64,000 nucleotides of DNA, from the NCBI GenBank assembly GCA_947652115.1, contig OX393563.1, forward strand, positions 28,128,656-28,192,655. Reading direction: 5' to 3'. This document shows, piece by piece, positions 29,527-38,136 of the stretch. Source of the stretch: Blastomussa wellsi (taxonomy: Eukaryota; Cnidaria; Anthozoa; Scleractinia; Plerogyridae). Position numbers and translations under genes: made by a program. Each line of letters starts with the position of its first letter. Position 1 is the first letter of the stretch. Under the pieces are notes generated by a model. The model made no database searches and was not told the DNA's origin. It saw only the letters and a program-made list of their open reading frames with translations.

Positions 29527-30198
29527 TCAGTTCAAATTTGCAATGCTGGGCGCCGCGAGTTTTCTCATAAGCTGTTCTTGAAGCTCTTTTTTTATCTTTT
29601 CAACATCAGGCAGTTTACTTAAAGATGGTTTTTTTGTGAGCTTTGCTCGTACCTTTTCTTTTAACTCATTGTACTGTTCCAATTCAGAAAGAATAATCTG
29701 AAACTCAGAATCACTAATGCGATTATCAATTAAAGCCTTGGAAACTAGCTTGTCAACACTCGCACGTTTTGCAAGGCCAAGAGTAACAATCTCCTGGTGT
29801 TTAGACATTTTTTTGTCAAGTTTTTTCCCGGCAAAAATCAAAATGGAGGAAGAAACAGAGAAAAAGCCACCCACAACACCTAAGGGTATAGCAACGGGTA
29901 TCCCAATACCTGTTAGAGCAGACGCAAGTCCAGCACTAGAAAAAACAGCGCTGAGTCCGCCAAGACCGCCGGAAATCCAGTTAACAGCCGTTTTAGTGCG
30001 TTTAATTTTTTTTCGAACAAGCCTATAGTGGTCAACCTCTTGAGTCAACTTTGCAGCGATTTCGTTCACCTTTCCAAGGCGAAAGTCTTGGGGAATTTGT
30101 TGAGTCATTTGCAAAGACTCATGGCCTTCTATAACAGGGTATATCCTGCTTTGTTCAACATAAGCCGGAGCGCTCGGTAATACGTTTGATTTTGACAT
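29527..30198 (-). CDS. Polinton-2 membrane-associated protein of unknown function
   Basis: A 223-residue protein starting at ATG 30198 behind 'ttttaatataag'. A hydrophilic N-terminus leads into a basic KKIKRTKTAVNW segment. Then comes a long Gly/Ala-rich hydrophobic region (GLASALTGIGIPVAIPLGVV and GGFFSVSSSILIFAG, residues about 78-128) suitable for one or two membrane passes or a membrane-active helix pair. The C-terminal half is a helical segment with DNRISDSEFQIILSELEQY. I recognise this as a recurrent family in cnidarian Polinton-like elements. A capsid-internal or membrane-disrupting role, comparable to small viral membrane-lytic proteins, is conceivable but unproven. Confidence 0.6.
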   Translation of the reverse strand: MSKSNVLPSAPAYVEQSRIYPVIEGHESLQMTQQIPQDFRLGKVNEIAAKLTQEVDHYRLVRKKIKRTKTAVNWISGGLGGLSAVFSSAGLASALTGIGIPVAIPLGVVGGFFSVSSSILIFAGKKLDKKMSKHQEIVTLGLAKRASVDKLVSKALIDNRISDSEFQIILSELEQYNELKEKVRAKLTKKPSLSKLPDVEKIKKELQEQLMRKLAAPSIANLN

Positions 30199-30230
30199 CT
30201 TATATTAAAAGCAGATTTTATTTTTAATTG

Positions 30231-30899
30231 TTAAAGTATTTCTAATTCAAATTCAAGAGGGAAACCATTGAAATTTAATAACTCCCCGAGTTCATCTCTA
30301 ACTGATACTGTCACACCGTTTACATATTGACCAGAAGAAGTGTCACGCAAGACATTTGAATCAAAATTGTAAGAGATTTTTTCATACGGTTTGCCTCTCA
30401 CATCGAATCGAGCCAAAATACTTGATCTTTTTCCATCGAGAAAATTCTTTTCTTTGTCAACAAGGTCGCAGTGAATAAAATAAGTAGACAGGCAGTGTTT
30501 TTTGTTGAATGTGAACCCTGATAAAGTTTCTCCAATATCAAACAGTTTGTCAAATTCCTCGCTGAAATTTATACCAACTCGCCTAAATTTAGAATTTTGA
30601 AGAATCAGCACGCCCGCGGGCGTGTCGGCATCTGTAAAATTTATGTAGTCGTATATTTGTAAGGCTTTCTTTAAAGCTTCAACAAAAGTCTCAATGGTGT
30701 AAAAACCGGGATGTAAATTAGTCACAAATTCTCTATAATTTTGCTCTTTATCTATTAACGTGACCGTTCCACCCTTAAAATTAAACCACGAGTTGTAAAG
30801 CGAACAGCTTAAAAGCCTGATATACTTTGGCTTCGTAATTGGATAGTCGAAATTAACAGTGTAGTCGTTTGAAGGAGCTTTGAACGTGAGCACAACCAT
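30231..30899 (-). CDS. Polinton-2 penton-like/minor capsid protein, copy 1
   Basis: The 222-residue protein opens at ATG 30899 after 'cttttatataaaa'. It begins VVLTFKAPSNDYTVNFDYPI and has SLYNSWFNFKGG, LHPGFYTIETFVEALKKAL and STYFIHCDLVDKEKN. The order 'short beta start, SW(Y/F)N, PGxYT, IHCDL' is the same as in the Polinton-1 gene at 7003-7674, so these belong to one structural family. A single-jelly-roll penton or minor capsid protein is the likely role. It is paired with a paralogue next door, and both are transcribed away from the capsid region. Confidence 0.6.
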   Translation of the reverse strand: MVVLTFKAPSNDYTVNFDYPITKPKYIRLLSCSLYNSWFNFKGGTVTLIDKEQNYREFVTNLHPGFYTIETFVEALKKALQIYDYINFTDADTPAGVLILQNSKFRRVGINFSEEFDKLFDIGETLSGFTFNKKHCLSTYFIHCDLVDKEKNFLDGKRSSILARFDVRGKPYEKISYNFDSNVLRDTSSGQYVNGVTVSVRDELGELLNFNGFPLEFELEIL

Positions 30900-30970
30900 T
30901 TTTATATAAAAGAAAATATATTCAATTGAATATTTTAAACAAAAATTTGTCTGTCGAAGTTATTTCAAAT

Positions 30971-31633
30971 TCAAGAGGTTATCTCCAAAACGAAAGTGAG
31001 TGGCATCCCATTGAAATCGAAAGGTTCACCATTCTCATCTTTGACTGAAATAGTCAAACTGTTTACCTCTCGTCTTTTCGAAGTGGCACGAACATGCTGT
31101 GGCTCTGACTGATAAAAAACTTTATCCCAAGGTTCACCTTTTATATCAAAGTTGGCAAGAATGGTGGATGGTTTTCCATTCAACTTATTTTCTTGATGGT
31201 CAATCAAGTCACAATGGATGAAGTACGTTGAAGGGGAGTTCAGTTTTTTTGAAAACAATAACGGAAAGAATGGTTCGACAATGTCAACACCAAGAAGAGA
31301 GCTCAAATTTTCATCAATTTCAAGGTTTTCCAATTTTGTGTTGTAGACAAACATTTGACCATAGGGTGTGTTGATTTCTGCTTTTAAGGTGTCACTGTCC
31401 GGCAAAAGACCATTTTCAATTTTACTTGCCAAAGATTTCAAGGTGTAATGGCCCGGTAAAAAGATGATGGTTTTGTTCTTTGTTTTCGATTTAAGTCTGC
31501 CCACTTTTTTCAGGTTAAACCACGAATTTGGAAGCGAGCAGTTCAAAAGCCTGATATACTTTGGCTTTGGAATTGGACGGTCGAAATAAACAGTGTAGTC
31601 GTTTGAAGGGGCGTTGATCGTGAGCACAACCAT
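30971..31633 (-). CDS. Polinton-2 penton-like/minor capsid protein, copy 2
   Basis: A 220-residue tandem paralogue of the 30231 gene: VVLTINAPSNDYTVYFDRPI, SLPNSWFNLKK, PGHYTLKSLASKI and STYFIHCDLIDHQENK. The N-terminal 40 residues and the IHCDL region are close to copy 1, while the middle is diverged, which fits two subunits with different surface loops. ATG 31633 diverges from the gene at 31677, with only 43 bp between the starts, so the two must share a compact bidirectional promoter. Confidence 0.6.
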   Translation of the reverse strand: MVVLTINAPSNDYTVYFDRPIPKPKYIRLLNCSLPNSWFNLKKVGRLKSKTKNKTIIFLPGHYTLKSLASKIENGLLPDSDTLKAEINTPYGQMFVYNTKLENLEIDENLSSLLGVDIVEPFFPLLFSKKLNSPSTYFIHCDLIDHQENKLNGKPSTILANFDIKGEPWDKVFYQSEPQHVRATSKRREVNSLTISVKDENGEPFDFNGMPLTFVLEITS

Positions 31634-31676
31634 TTTTTGTTTATTGAAGAAAAAATATTTTGTTTAAATAATCGCA

Positions 31677-33230
31677 ATGCAAGGAGAGTACAGTGATGAT
31701 TTTGCAAAATATCTTAGCAGAGTGAGAAATAAATCAAGACATGGCACTTCAGAAAGCAAATCTCCCAGCCAAGATGTGAAGAAAGCACCGGTCAGCAAAC
31801 CACACACCCAAGAAGTGGAAAAAACACCTGTTGTGAAGAAAAAACCTGTTGTGGAATACATTGACGGTTTTCCAAAATGGCTTACGCAAATCAGTGAAAA
31901 AGAAGACTTGCCAATTCCAGCGGTGCCATTCCACGAAGCGGCCCCCAGTTTGAAGAAAATATTCAACAATGACGTGAACATATATGTGACACCGGATTGG
32001 TTCTTTACCACGCGGTTCCGAGAGGTATTTCAAAAAACAAAGCTGCCTCTGGACCAATCGCCTGGGGAGGATGGCGCTGACGAGGTGAGGCATTGGCTGG
32101 CAACGCCTGACATGAAATATTGGCCACAGCAACTGAATTTTGCCACCTGGTGCGCGACCACGGGCTGCGGAATTTCACGGGATATTTTTGATGAAGAGCA
32201 CACATCTTTGGAACTGCCACCGCAAGTCAGGGCATTTTTTGTTTTCCACGTGTACTTCACGGTCAGACGGATTTTGTATCAGCTCGGAGGCCCCCAAAAC
32301 ATTTTCGCGTTGCCGGGTGATCCAGCATTTACCCAGAGAAACAATCCTTATGATGTTTCTTCGTACGGAAGGATTTGCCATGAATTTGGGATCGAGGTTA
32401 CGAATGACTTCCGCTTCACGCCCGGCAGCGGGACGTTTCATAATTGGCCAGGCGGGCCGCATTACAAACGCCACCCAACAAGCGTCGCATACAACCAATA
32501 CGACTGGTTTTGCGCGAACCATGCCGAAGGGCTGACACCAGCCGGCTTGAGCCGAATAAACCAGTCGATCGAGGCTTTTGTGTACTGCGTTCTCGGCGCA
32601 CAAGTGGATCAAAGAAGCAGCATCCAGGGCACTGGAGGCCGAGCGCGTGAGGTCCAAAGCCAGTTTTTTCACCTGTTTGAAGGCGCAGTGATACAGCCAG
32701 ATTTGTCAGCGTCTGTTCAAAGATACCAACTTGCCATTGACGAGGCGAAAGTCAGGCTGAACCTTGCTTTGTGCCCGGGCGCATGGCTGATGCCAGGCTA
32801 CATGGTGATCAACACAGAAAGCGTTATGGGCTACAACAACTTCCTCAAACAAGCTGTGGCGGGGATGAAACTTGGAATAAACAACCAGATCAACAAGGAC
32901 AAAAAAAAAGTGACCCATCAACCCATGGATGGAGAGAAATCAAAATACAACCCACCAAGCAGCCACCCTTCGAACCCAATTCACAAAGCGGCTACAGCTG
33001 AAAGCAAAAAAGATCTGGAGCCTTCTGCCAAAACACCTGCGGCCACAGCTGAAAGCAAAAAAGATCTGGAGCCTTCTGCCAAAACACCTGCAACAGGAGT
33101 GCGGGGTTCACCCCGCGCACAAACGGTTGAAACAGCCAGCACGGACAGTGAGGCTCATGACACGAACAAAACGGCTCTGATAGTTGGTGTGGTCGCACTT
33201 GCGGGTTTGGTGTTTTTGGCGTCCCGCTAA
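31677..33230 (+). CDS. Polinton-2 conserved 517-aa protein with C-terminal membrane anchor
   Basis: The start ATG is at 31677. The N-terminal 60 residues are low-complexity Lys/Pro/Ser. A large globular domain (residues about 60-390) includes LNFATWCATTGCGIS, FFVFHVYFTVRRIL, EFGIEVTNDFRF and SIEAFVYCVLGAQVDQRSSI. A tail with two copies of AESKKDLEPSAKTPA follows, and the last 20 residues (ALIVGVVALAGLVFLA) are one hydrophobic helix. I recognise the globular domain as a family recurring in cnidarian Polinton-like elements, of unknown function. A tail-anchored virion or membrane protein is a fair guess. Its stop (TAA) overlaps the stop (TAG, minus) of the next gene in the tetranucleotide CTAA. 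Confidence 0.6.
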   Translation: MQGEYSDDFAKYLSRVRNKSRHGTSESKSPSQDVKKAPVSKPHTQEVEKTPVVKKKPVVEYIDGFPKWLTQISEKEDLPIPAVPFHEAAPSLKKIFNNDVNIYVTPDWFFTTRFREVFQKTKLPLDQSPGEDGADEVRHWLATPDMKYWPQQLNFATWCATTGCGISRDIFDEEHTSLELPPQVRAFFVFHVYFTVRRILYQLGGPQNIFALPGDPAFTQRNNPYDVSSYGRICHEFGIEVTNDFRFTPGSGTFHNWPGGPHYKRHPTSVAYNQYDWFCANHAEGLTPAGLSRINQSIEAFVYCVLGAQVDQRSSIQGTGGRAREVQSQFFHLFEGAVIQPDLSASVQRYQLAIDEAKVRLNLALCPGAWLMPGYMVINTESVMGYNNFLKQAVAGMKLGINNQINKDKKKVTHQPMDGEKSKYNPPSSHPSNPIHKAATAESKKDLEPSAKTPAATAESKKDLEPSAKTPATGVRGSPRAQTVETASTDSEAHDTNKTALIVGVVALAGLVFLASR

Positions 33231-34474
33231 CTCTGTTTTTTGGTCAAGCGCTCAATCAAAAAGGCGACAACAGCCAAAATCACAAGCCAGGCGTGCTCAG
33301 CCAGAAACCCGAGGACCTTACCAGCAGTTGTGAAAAGAAAAGAAACAATCGAGCCAAGGAGACCTGGAAGGACGGACAATATTTTTTTACCGAGGTCTTT
33401 TAGCCCGTTTCCCAAAGCTTTGCCGAATGCTTTGACAGCATTGACAACAGGTTTCGTTAAAAGCTTTACGATTTCCATGATGAGAATACCGGCGGCAATT
33501 GAGATCGCTGTCACCGTGAAACCGTATTTTTTGAAGACATTTTTGATTTTTTCTCTGACTCTTTCACGGAAAGAAAGCCTTTCAAGGTCTCTTTCTCTTT
33601 CAGCCTCGATTTGATTTTCTTCATTCACGAGCCGCTCAACGTTTTCACGGGCGTGCTCTCTTTCATCAGACGGGGCATTTTCATCATTAACGATTTCTTT
33701 TTGCTTTTCTTTTTCTTGTTGTATTTCTTTTTCTTTTTCTGTCCTTTGTTCTTCATTTTTTTCAAATTCTTGAAGGGGGATCGATTCAAAATCAATCGAC
33801 TCGTAATCATTGTTTTCCAACCGTTCAAGTTCTCGCTGGAGATCAGTCCGTTCTGCAATTTGTCTTTTTGCTCTTTCTCGGGCTTTTTCTCTTTCTGTTG
33901 GGCTTTGCTTTTCATCGTCTGCAATTTTTTTATTTTCATAAATGTCTTGTGACAGTGTTCCAATTTTTTCATCGATTGTTTCTCTTCGACTTTTCCCAAG
34001 TTCACGAGTTATTTCTTTTGGAAGTGCAGGATTTATCCGGAATTTATTCGTTTTTGTGTCTCTTGTTGTTAAAAAATATGTTGTTGTTTTCACACCTTTT
34101 TTGGTGGCTCTAAATAAACCGACTTTCACCCTATTGTTTTCCATTCGGACATTAAGATCTTCCAACTTTGCAAATGGAAACTCTTTTTTAAGAAAATCAT
34201 TAGCAACCATGATTGTTGTCAAATCGTTTTTTGGAGGATCAGGCTTAGGATCAGGCAGATCTTCTTCGATATAAGAGGTTTCTGCAGTGGAAGAACTCCT
34301 TGACCTTTCCCTCAGACGTTTCAGGCGATCTCTCATTTCTTGTTCTTCAGGAAAACCGGAATCCCCGTCGCCATGATCAAGATGTTCATATTTCTCATCA
34401 TCTTTCTCAGCATCTTTCTCATGATCATCATCATGTTCCAAAAGAGGGTCTTTTTCTTCTTCCATCATTGCCAT
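33227..34474 (-). CDS. Polinton-2 coiled-coil protein with C-terminal membrane segments
   Basis: The 415-residue product opens at ATG 34474 behind 'gaatttatatttcgca'. The first 60 residues are acidic and His-rich (HDDDHEKDAEKDDEKYEHLD). The middle (about 180-300) is a long Glu/Arg/Lys coiled coil. The last 110 residues have at least three hydrophobic stretches (VTAISIAAGILIMEIVKLL, LPGLLGSIVSFLFTTAG, AWLVILAVVAFLIERL). The family recurs in cnidarian Polintons, but I know no function. A scaffold or envelope-associated protein is possible. It converges on the 517-aa gene with a 4-bp overlap and diverges from the capsid gene by 59 bp. Confidence 0.6.
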   Translation of the reverse strand: MAMMEEEKDPLLEHDDDHEKDAEKDDEKYEHLDHGDGDSGFPEEQEMRDRLKRLRERSRSSSTAETSYIEEDLPDPKPDPPKNDLTTIMVANDFLKKEFPFAKLEDLNVRMENNRVKVGLFRATKKGVKTTTYFLTTRDTKTNKFRINPALPKEITRELGKSRRETIDEKIGTLSQDIYENKKIADDEKQSPTEREKARERAKRQIAERTDLQRELERLENNDYESIDFESIPLQEFEKNEEQRTEKEKEIQQEKEKQKEIVNDENAPSDEREHARENVERLVNEENQIEAERERDLERLSFRERVREKIKNVFKKYGFTVTAISIAAGILIMEIVKLLTKPVVNAVKAFGKALGNGLKDLGKKILSVLPGLLGSIVSFLFTTAGKVLGFLAEHAWLVILAVVAFLIERLTKKQS

Positions 34475-34533
34475 TGCGAAATATAAATTCTATTTATTTT
34501 CAATTTAAATAAAAATGTGCAGCTTTCAATACC

Positions 34534-35823
34534 ATGTATGTGCAAACAGAAGTTGACGGAAGAAGAGTGGAACGTGCGGTGCAAACAAACCTTCATCCAG
34601 AGCACAGCCAAAAAACTGGCCTCGCGATGAAAGCCGAGCGCGTGGTCAATCGCATCACTTTTGATCGCAGCGAAGCCAACCCTGGGGAGACCATATATGT
34701 TTACGTGCCCAAGCTGGATCAGAACGAGGTTCTCGTGCCAGGCACGTTCGCACTGGTCTTCAAAATCGACTTGGCGGGAGGGGACGCTGACAACTTCCTC
34801 GTTCAAAACGTCACCCGCGCCCTGGTCGAAAAACTGCATGTGAAGTTCGGCGCGGAAACACTGCAGGACACGGATGGATATGACATCTACAAGATCTGGG
34901 AGGACCTTTTTCTCTCGCAGGAGGAGCGGGACGACATGCTGCTCGAGGGCATCCAGTCTGAAGACCTCTGCAAGATCCGCTCAGACTCGGGAGACAAGAA
35001 AACCTCGGGTGTTGCCAAAGAAAACGCCCTGGAAAAGGTTTACGGGAAAAAATACCGGATCCGCCTGGACCACTCAATACTGACCGACCACGGCGTCTTT
35101 TACCCCCAAGCGCTCCTCCACGACCTCCTGTTTCAGCTGAAGCTCGCGCCGGCCTCGCAGGTTGTCAAAGGCTCTGACCCCGATAAACTGAAATACAAGC
35201 TGACAAACATCCAGCTCGAGTTTGAAACAATCAGAAGCAAGACCTTGGCGGACGAGGCTCGCAGCGTTTACACCGCGGGAAAGGGGTTCAAATACGACCA
35301 TGTGGTGCGGCCCGAGGTGGTCAGCTTCAAAAAAGAAGTGGCCTCAAGCGTGACCATCAAATTTAACGCCCAAAAAAGGTCCCTGAAAGGCCTTCTTCTC
35401 CTTTTCGTTGAGCCTTACACTGCAGGAACCCGGGATTCAGAAAAGTACATTAACCCGTCCCTGAAGAAAGTCGTTGTCACGGTGAACGGCTCGACCAACA
35501 AGCTCTTCAACAACGGCCTCGGAATCACGGATACTTGGGCCGAAGTTGACCGCTTTTTCGGAAAGAAAGCCCAAAAAACAAAGCACATGAATCCGGTAAA
35601 GTTTTTCACCGAAGACAGGTTCGGGCTTCTGATTGATTTGCGCACATCGGGGGATCCAACGCTGCATGGAAGCGGCACGCGGCTTGTGAACACAACACAT
35701 GGAGTCCAGCTTGAAATCGAGCGGGACCTCATTGGCGCAGGCGATGTGAAATGCCACATCTTTGCAATTTCGGACGCGCAAATAGACATTAAAAATCAGC
35801 AATTAGTTTCAGTGTTGCACTGA
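34534..35823 (+). CDS. Polinton-2 probable major capsid protein (double jelly-roll)
   Basis: The 429-residue protein has no signal peptide or membrane segment and is rich in predicted beta strand. Conserved blocks are NVTRALVEKLHVKFGAETLQ, YRIRLDHSILTDHGVFYP, KYKLTNIQLEFETI and RSLKGLLLLFVEPY followed by AGTRDSEKYINPSLKKVVVT. I recall this block order in the capsid-type gene of cnidarian Polinton-like elements. Its position directly upstream of the packaging ATPase (5 bp apart) is the usual MCP-ATPase neighbourhood. The gene is strikingly GC-rich and uses C/G at third positions far more than its surroundings. The capsid call is inferred from context and family memory; the fold cannot be shown from sequence alone. 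Confidence 0.7.
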   Translation: MYVQTEVDGRRVERAVQTNLHPEHSQKTGLAMKAERVVNRITFDRSEANPGETIYVYVPKLDQNEVLVPGTFALVFKIDLAGGDADNFLVQNVTRALVEKLHVKFGAETLQDTDGYDIYKIWEDLFLSQEERDDMLLEGIQSEDLCKIRSDSGDKKTSGVAKENALEKVYGKKYRIRLDHSILTDHGVFYPQALLHDLLFQLKLAPASQVVKGSDPDKLKYKLTNIQLEFETIRSKTLADEARSVYTAGKGFKYDHVVRPEVVSFKKEVASSVTIKFNAQKRSLKGLLLLFVEPYTAGTRDSEKYINPSLKKVVVTVNGSTNKLFNNGLGITDTWAEVDRFFGKKAQKTKHMNPVKFFTEDRFGLLIDLRTSGDPTLHGSGTRLVNTTHGVQLEIERDLIGAGDVKCHIFAISDAQIDIKNQQLVSVLH

Positions 35824-35831
35824 TATATATG
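35822..35831 (+). promoter_or_regulatory. TATA-at-ATG motif before the ATPase gene
   Basis: 'tgatatatATGG' links the capsid stop (TGA) to the ATPase start. Comparable TATA-like sequences sit 0-10 bases before the ATG of most Polinton-2 genes, for example 'aacttatacacaaATGG' at 36453, 'caatataccATGG' at 37079, 'ttttataccaaacATG' at 37873, 'cttttatATGG' at 38578 and 'cgtttatATGG' at 38750. This suggests a shared late-type initiator-promoter. Confidence 0.5.
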
Positions 35832-36431
35832 GACCCAAACAACATCCCGTTCAACGCTCTCATCGTCGGGCCGACGAATTCGGGCAAATCAAAGTTTGTG
35901 GTGGAACAGCTCCGCGGTCCTTTCCACGGCAAGTTCGACTTCATCACGCTCATCTGCCCGACATTCGCGCACAACAGGACTTTTCATCGCTTCGCTTTGG
36001 CGGACCCGCGTTTCAAAGTTATCATTTGTGAACAGCATTTTGTTGAAGCCTGGCTGAAAGTGGTTTGCCTTGAATTGGAGGGCACCAATGCGCTCATTAT
36101 CCTCGATGACTGCGCGGCCTCGAAAGATGTGAAAAAGCGCACGGGCCAGCTGGTCAATCTCGCGTTCAGCGCCCGCCACACAGGATTCAGCGTGTGGGTG
36201 CTCGCCCAAAAGCTGACCAGCATCACAGCCTCTTTCCGCGAAAACGTTGCGGCGCTTGTGCTTTTTTACACACCCTCGTGGAAGACAACGAAAGCGGTTT
36301 TTGAAGATTACGCCGGCGAACTTTCTCAAGATGAGTACAAAGACCTCATTTCGAGGTTGAAAAAAAATAAGTTCTCCTGCCTTGTGTTCGCACTTCGGCA
36401 CCCGTTCGGAATAAAATTCAAGCTCAATTAA
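35829..36431 (+). CDS. Polinton-2 genome packaging ATPase (FtsK/HerA, A32-like)
   Basis: The 200-residue protein carries Walker A GPTNSGKSKF (residues about 14-23), Walker B ALIILDDCAA (about 89-98) and a FSVWVLAQKLTSI segment fitting sensor I. This is the minimal A32-like packaging ATPase of the PRD1/adenovirus/Polinton lineage, which pumps DNA into the capsid. It follows the capsid gene by 5 bp. The last residues (HPFGIKFKLN) are typical of the family in cnidarian elements. It is only distantly similar to the Polinton-1 ATPase at 8700-9356. Confidence 0.88.
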   Translation: MDPNNIPFNALIVGPTNSGKSKFVVEQLRGPFHGKFDFITLICPTFAHNRTFHRFALADPRFKVIICEQHFVEAWLKVVCLELEGTNALIILDDCAASKDVKKRTGQLVNLAFSARHTGFSVWVLAQKLTSITASFRENVAALVLFYTPSWKTTKAVFEDYAGELSQDEYKDLISRLKKNKFSCLVFALRHPFGIKFKLN

Positions 36432-36452
36432 AAATTCACAACTTATACACAA

Positions 36453-37025
36453 ATGGCGAACCCATCAACACTCGAAATTGATGAACAAGTCTTGACCAAC
36501 ATTGCGGGCTTGCTTGAAGCTGAGGCAACGAGCGCACCGGCCAGCAATTTCCCCGCAGTTGTTTCAACGCAGCCCGATATCCCAGCGCTGCGAGAGCAGC
36601 TGGCCGTGCTGGTGTCGACAGGAAAATCAAAAGAAGCCATCGGGACGCAGCTTTCACACGACGATGTGAAGCGCCTCTCTGACAAAGATGTTGAGAAATA
36701 CATCAAACGCTACCATGCGTACGTGGGCTCCAAGACAACGGACAGTTTGCTCGACGGCTTCCTTTTTGTTTTGACCAAAGCGGTCGGAATGGTCGTCAAA
36801 ATCAAAGACATCGAGGCTTATCAAAAAGAAATCAAAAACGACTGGATCATCAACAATCAGCTCTCCAACGTGGCCGGCAGCACAGCTTTGACTTGCGGCC
36901 GTGGTCTCGCTGTGGCCAACGCGGCGATGATCACTGCAAAACACATTGATTTTGATTCTTTCAAGCACGAAGCGCAAACGACTGAAATTGCTGAGCTTTC
37001 CTCACCAACTGCTGAACATTCCTGA
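36453..37025 (+). CDS. Polinton-2 protein of unknown function, 190 aa
   Basis: ATG 36453 lies behind 'cttatacacaa', 21 bp after the ATPase stop. The N-terminal half is helical with an Ala-rich LLEAEATSAPASNFPAVV stretch. The centre has DVEKYIKRYHAYVGSKTTDS, a motif I associate with a recurrent cnidarian Polinton family, and a moderately hydrophobic C-terminal helix (VAGSTALTCGRGLAVANAAM). No enzymatic motif was seen. Its position in the capsid block suggests a structural or assembly role. Confidence 0.5.
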   Translation: MANPSTLEIDEQVLTNIAGLLEAEATSAPASNFPAVVSTQPDIPALREQLAVLVSTGKSKEAIGTQLSHDDVKRLSDKDVEKYIKRYHAYVGSKTTDSLLDGFLFVLTKAVGMVVKIKDIEAYQKEIKNDWIINNQLSNVAGSTALTCGRGLAVANAAMITAKHIDFDSFKHEAQTTEIAELSSPTAEHS

Positions 37026-37078
37026 CCAACTGCTGAATAATTCCTCACAAATTAAACAAAAATTTCTTTCAATATACC

Positions 37079-37582
37079 ATGGCTGAAGAACAACCGACCG
37101 TTGCACCACAAGCAAACCTTGCACCACAGGAAAGCCAAATGACTTCACAAACGCCGCCAACAAAGCCCGCCAAAAATCCCAATCGAGTGGCTGCGGGCAA
37201 AGCGACTGCTGATAAAACTCGGCAGGCCCGCGAAGCACAGAAAAAAGCCCTTGATGAAGCAAATGGCAAACTTGCATCAATTGAGAATGCGCAAGCTCAA
37301 CACCCCGTGGAGGCGACGCCGGAGCCCACCGTGCGGCAAGCCCCACACCCCGCAAAAACCGGTCTCAGCACAAACGAATGGCTCACACTCGCCGGAATTG
37401 GCGTCGCGCTCTTCACGACTTATGTCAAGCGTGAAGACATCCAGCGCTTTTTCACACGGGAACCTGCAGGGGGGCAAGCCCCACACCCCGTGGAGGCGAC
37501 GCCAGCACCTGCAGTGGAGCAAGCCCCACACCCCAGGGTGGCGACGCAGCCATCAAGAAATGTCTTTCGACCGATGGATTAA
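37079..37582 (+). CDS. Polinton-2 Pro/Ala-rich single-pass membrane protein
   Basis: The 167-residue protein has an extended N-terminus rich in Pro/Ala/Gln, a basic AAGKATADKTRQAREAQKKA segment, and four copies of an (A/Q)-P-H-P-(V/A/R) module such as QAPHPVEATPAPAV. A short hydrophobic helix (WLTLAGIGVALFTTYV) lies near residue 105. It resembles basic, proline-rich DNA-condensing or anchoring proteins, but no homologue with known function comes to mind. Confidence 0.5.
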   Translation: MAEEQPTVAPQANLAPQESQMTSQTPPTKPAKNPNRVAAGKATADKTRQAREAQKKALDEANGKLASIENAQAQHPVEATPEPTVRQAPHPAKTGLSTNEWLTLAGIGVALFTTYVKREDIQRFFTREPAGGQAPHPVEATPAPAVEQAPHPRVATQPSRNVFRPMD

Positions 37583-37604
37583 ATATTTACACAATAAACA
37601 AAAC

Positions 37605-37832
37605 ATGAAAATTGACGGTGCCCAAGCTGTTGCATCAGGCGTTGGTATTTTTGCAATCACCTTTGTGTGGTTCAAACTTGCCTTCGCCTTTGCTGATACA
37701 ATCATGCTTCTCTGGGATGCACCATTCATTGAAGAAGATGAAGATGAAGATGAGGAATTTCCTGTGTTGCCAATTTACCCTGACGAGAAACCGCCAAGCT
37801 ATGCATATTCACTGGCTGATGAAGATGATTAA
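37605..37832 (+). CDS. Polinton-2 small membrane protein with acidic tail
   Basis: ATG 37605 gives 75 residues: one hydrophobic helix (GIFAITFVWFKLAFAFADTI), a run of alternating Glu/Asp (EEDEDEDEEF) and a Pro/Tyr-rich end containing PPSYAYSL. The PPxY-like context (KPPSYAY) recalls late-domain motifs that recruit host NEDD4-type ligases, which is speculative. Confidence 0.45.
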   Translation: MKIDGAQAVASGVGIFAITFVWFKLAFAFADTIMLLWDAPFIEEDEDEDEEFPVLPIYPDEKPPSYAYSLADEDD

Positions 37833-37872
37833 TTTCTTTTGAACGTTTATTTTTTTTTCTTTTATACCAAAC

Positions 37873-38094
37873 ATGCCTGAAAACAATCTTGTAAAAAACG
37901 CCATGGAGGCCGCGACTCTCGTTGGCCTCTCTGCTGGCATTGGGTGGGCTGTCAAAAAAGCGTTCAGGAGACGTTTTACAGATGACCCTTCAGATTCTAT
38001 CGAAAACTTCGCAATGCTCACTGGTGTGATGACGGGCAGCATCTGGCTCAAGAAGTACCTGGAAGACCAGAAAATCCTCCCGACCAACGTTTGA
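37873..38094 (+). CDS. Polinton-2 small membrane protein, 73 aa
   Basis: ATG 37873 follows 'ttttataccaaac'. Hydrophobic stretches MEAATLVGLSAGIGWAV and FAMLTGVMTGSIWL flank a basic KKAFRRRF loop, suggesting a two-pass membrane protein. Function unknown. Confidence 0.45.
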   Translation: MPENNLVKNAMEAATLVGLSAGIGWAVKKAFRRRFTDDPSDSIENFAMLTGVMTGSIWLKKYLEDQKILPTNV

Positions 38095-38136
38095 ACACCC
38101 AAAAATCATTTGAAAAAATGGCGGCAATTTATAATC

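Noticed and set aside
29262..29570. Plus-strand frame between the F-box-like gene and the next gene
   Set aside because: It overlaps the preceding gene in another frame and shows no conserved motif or leader.
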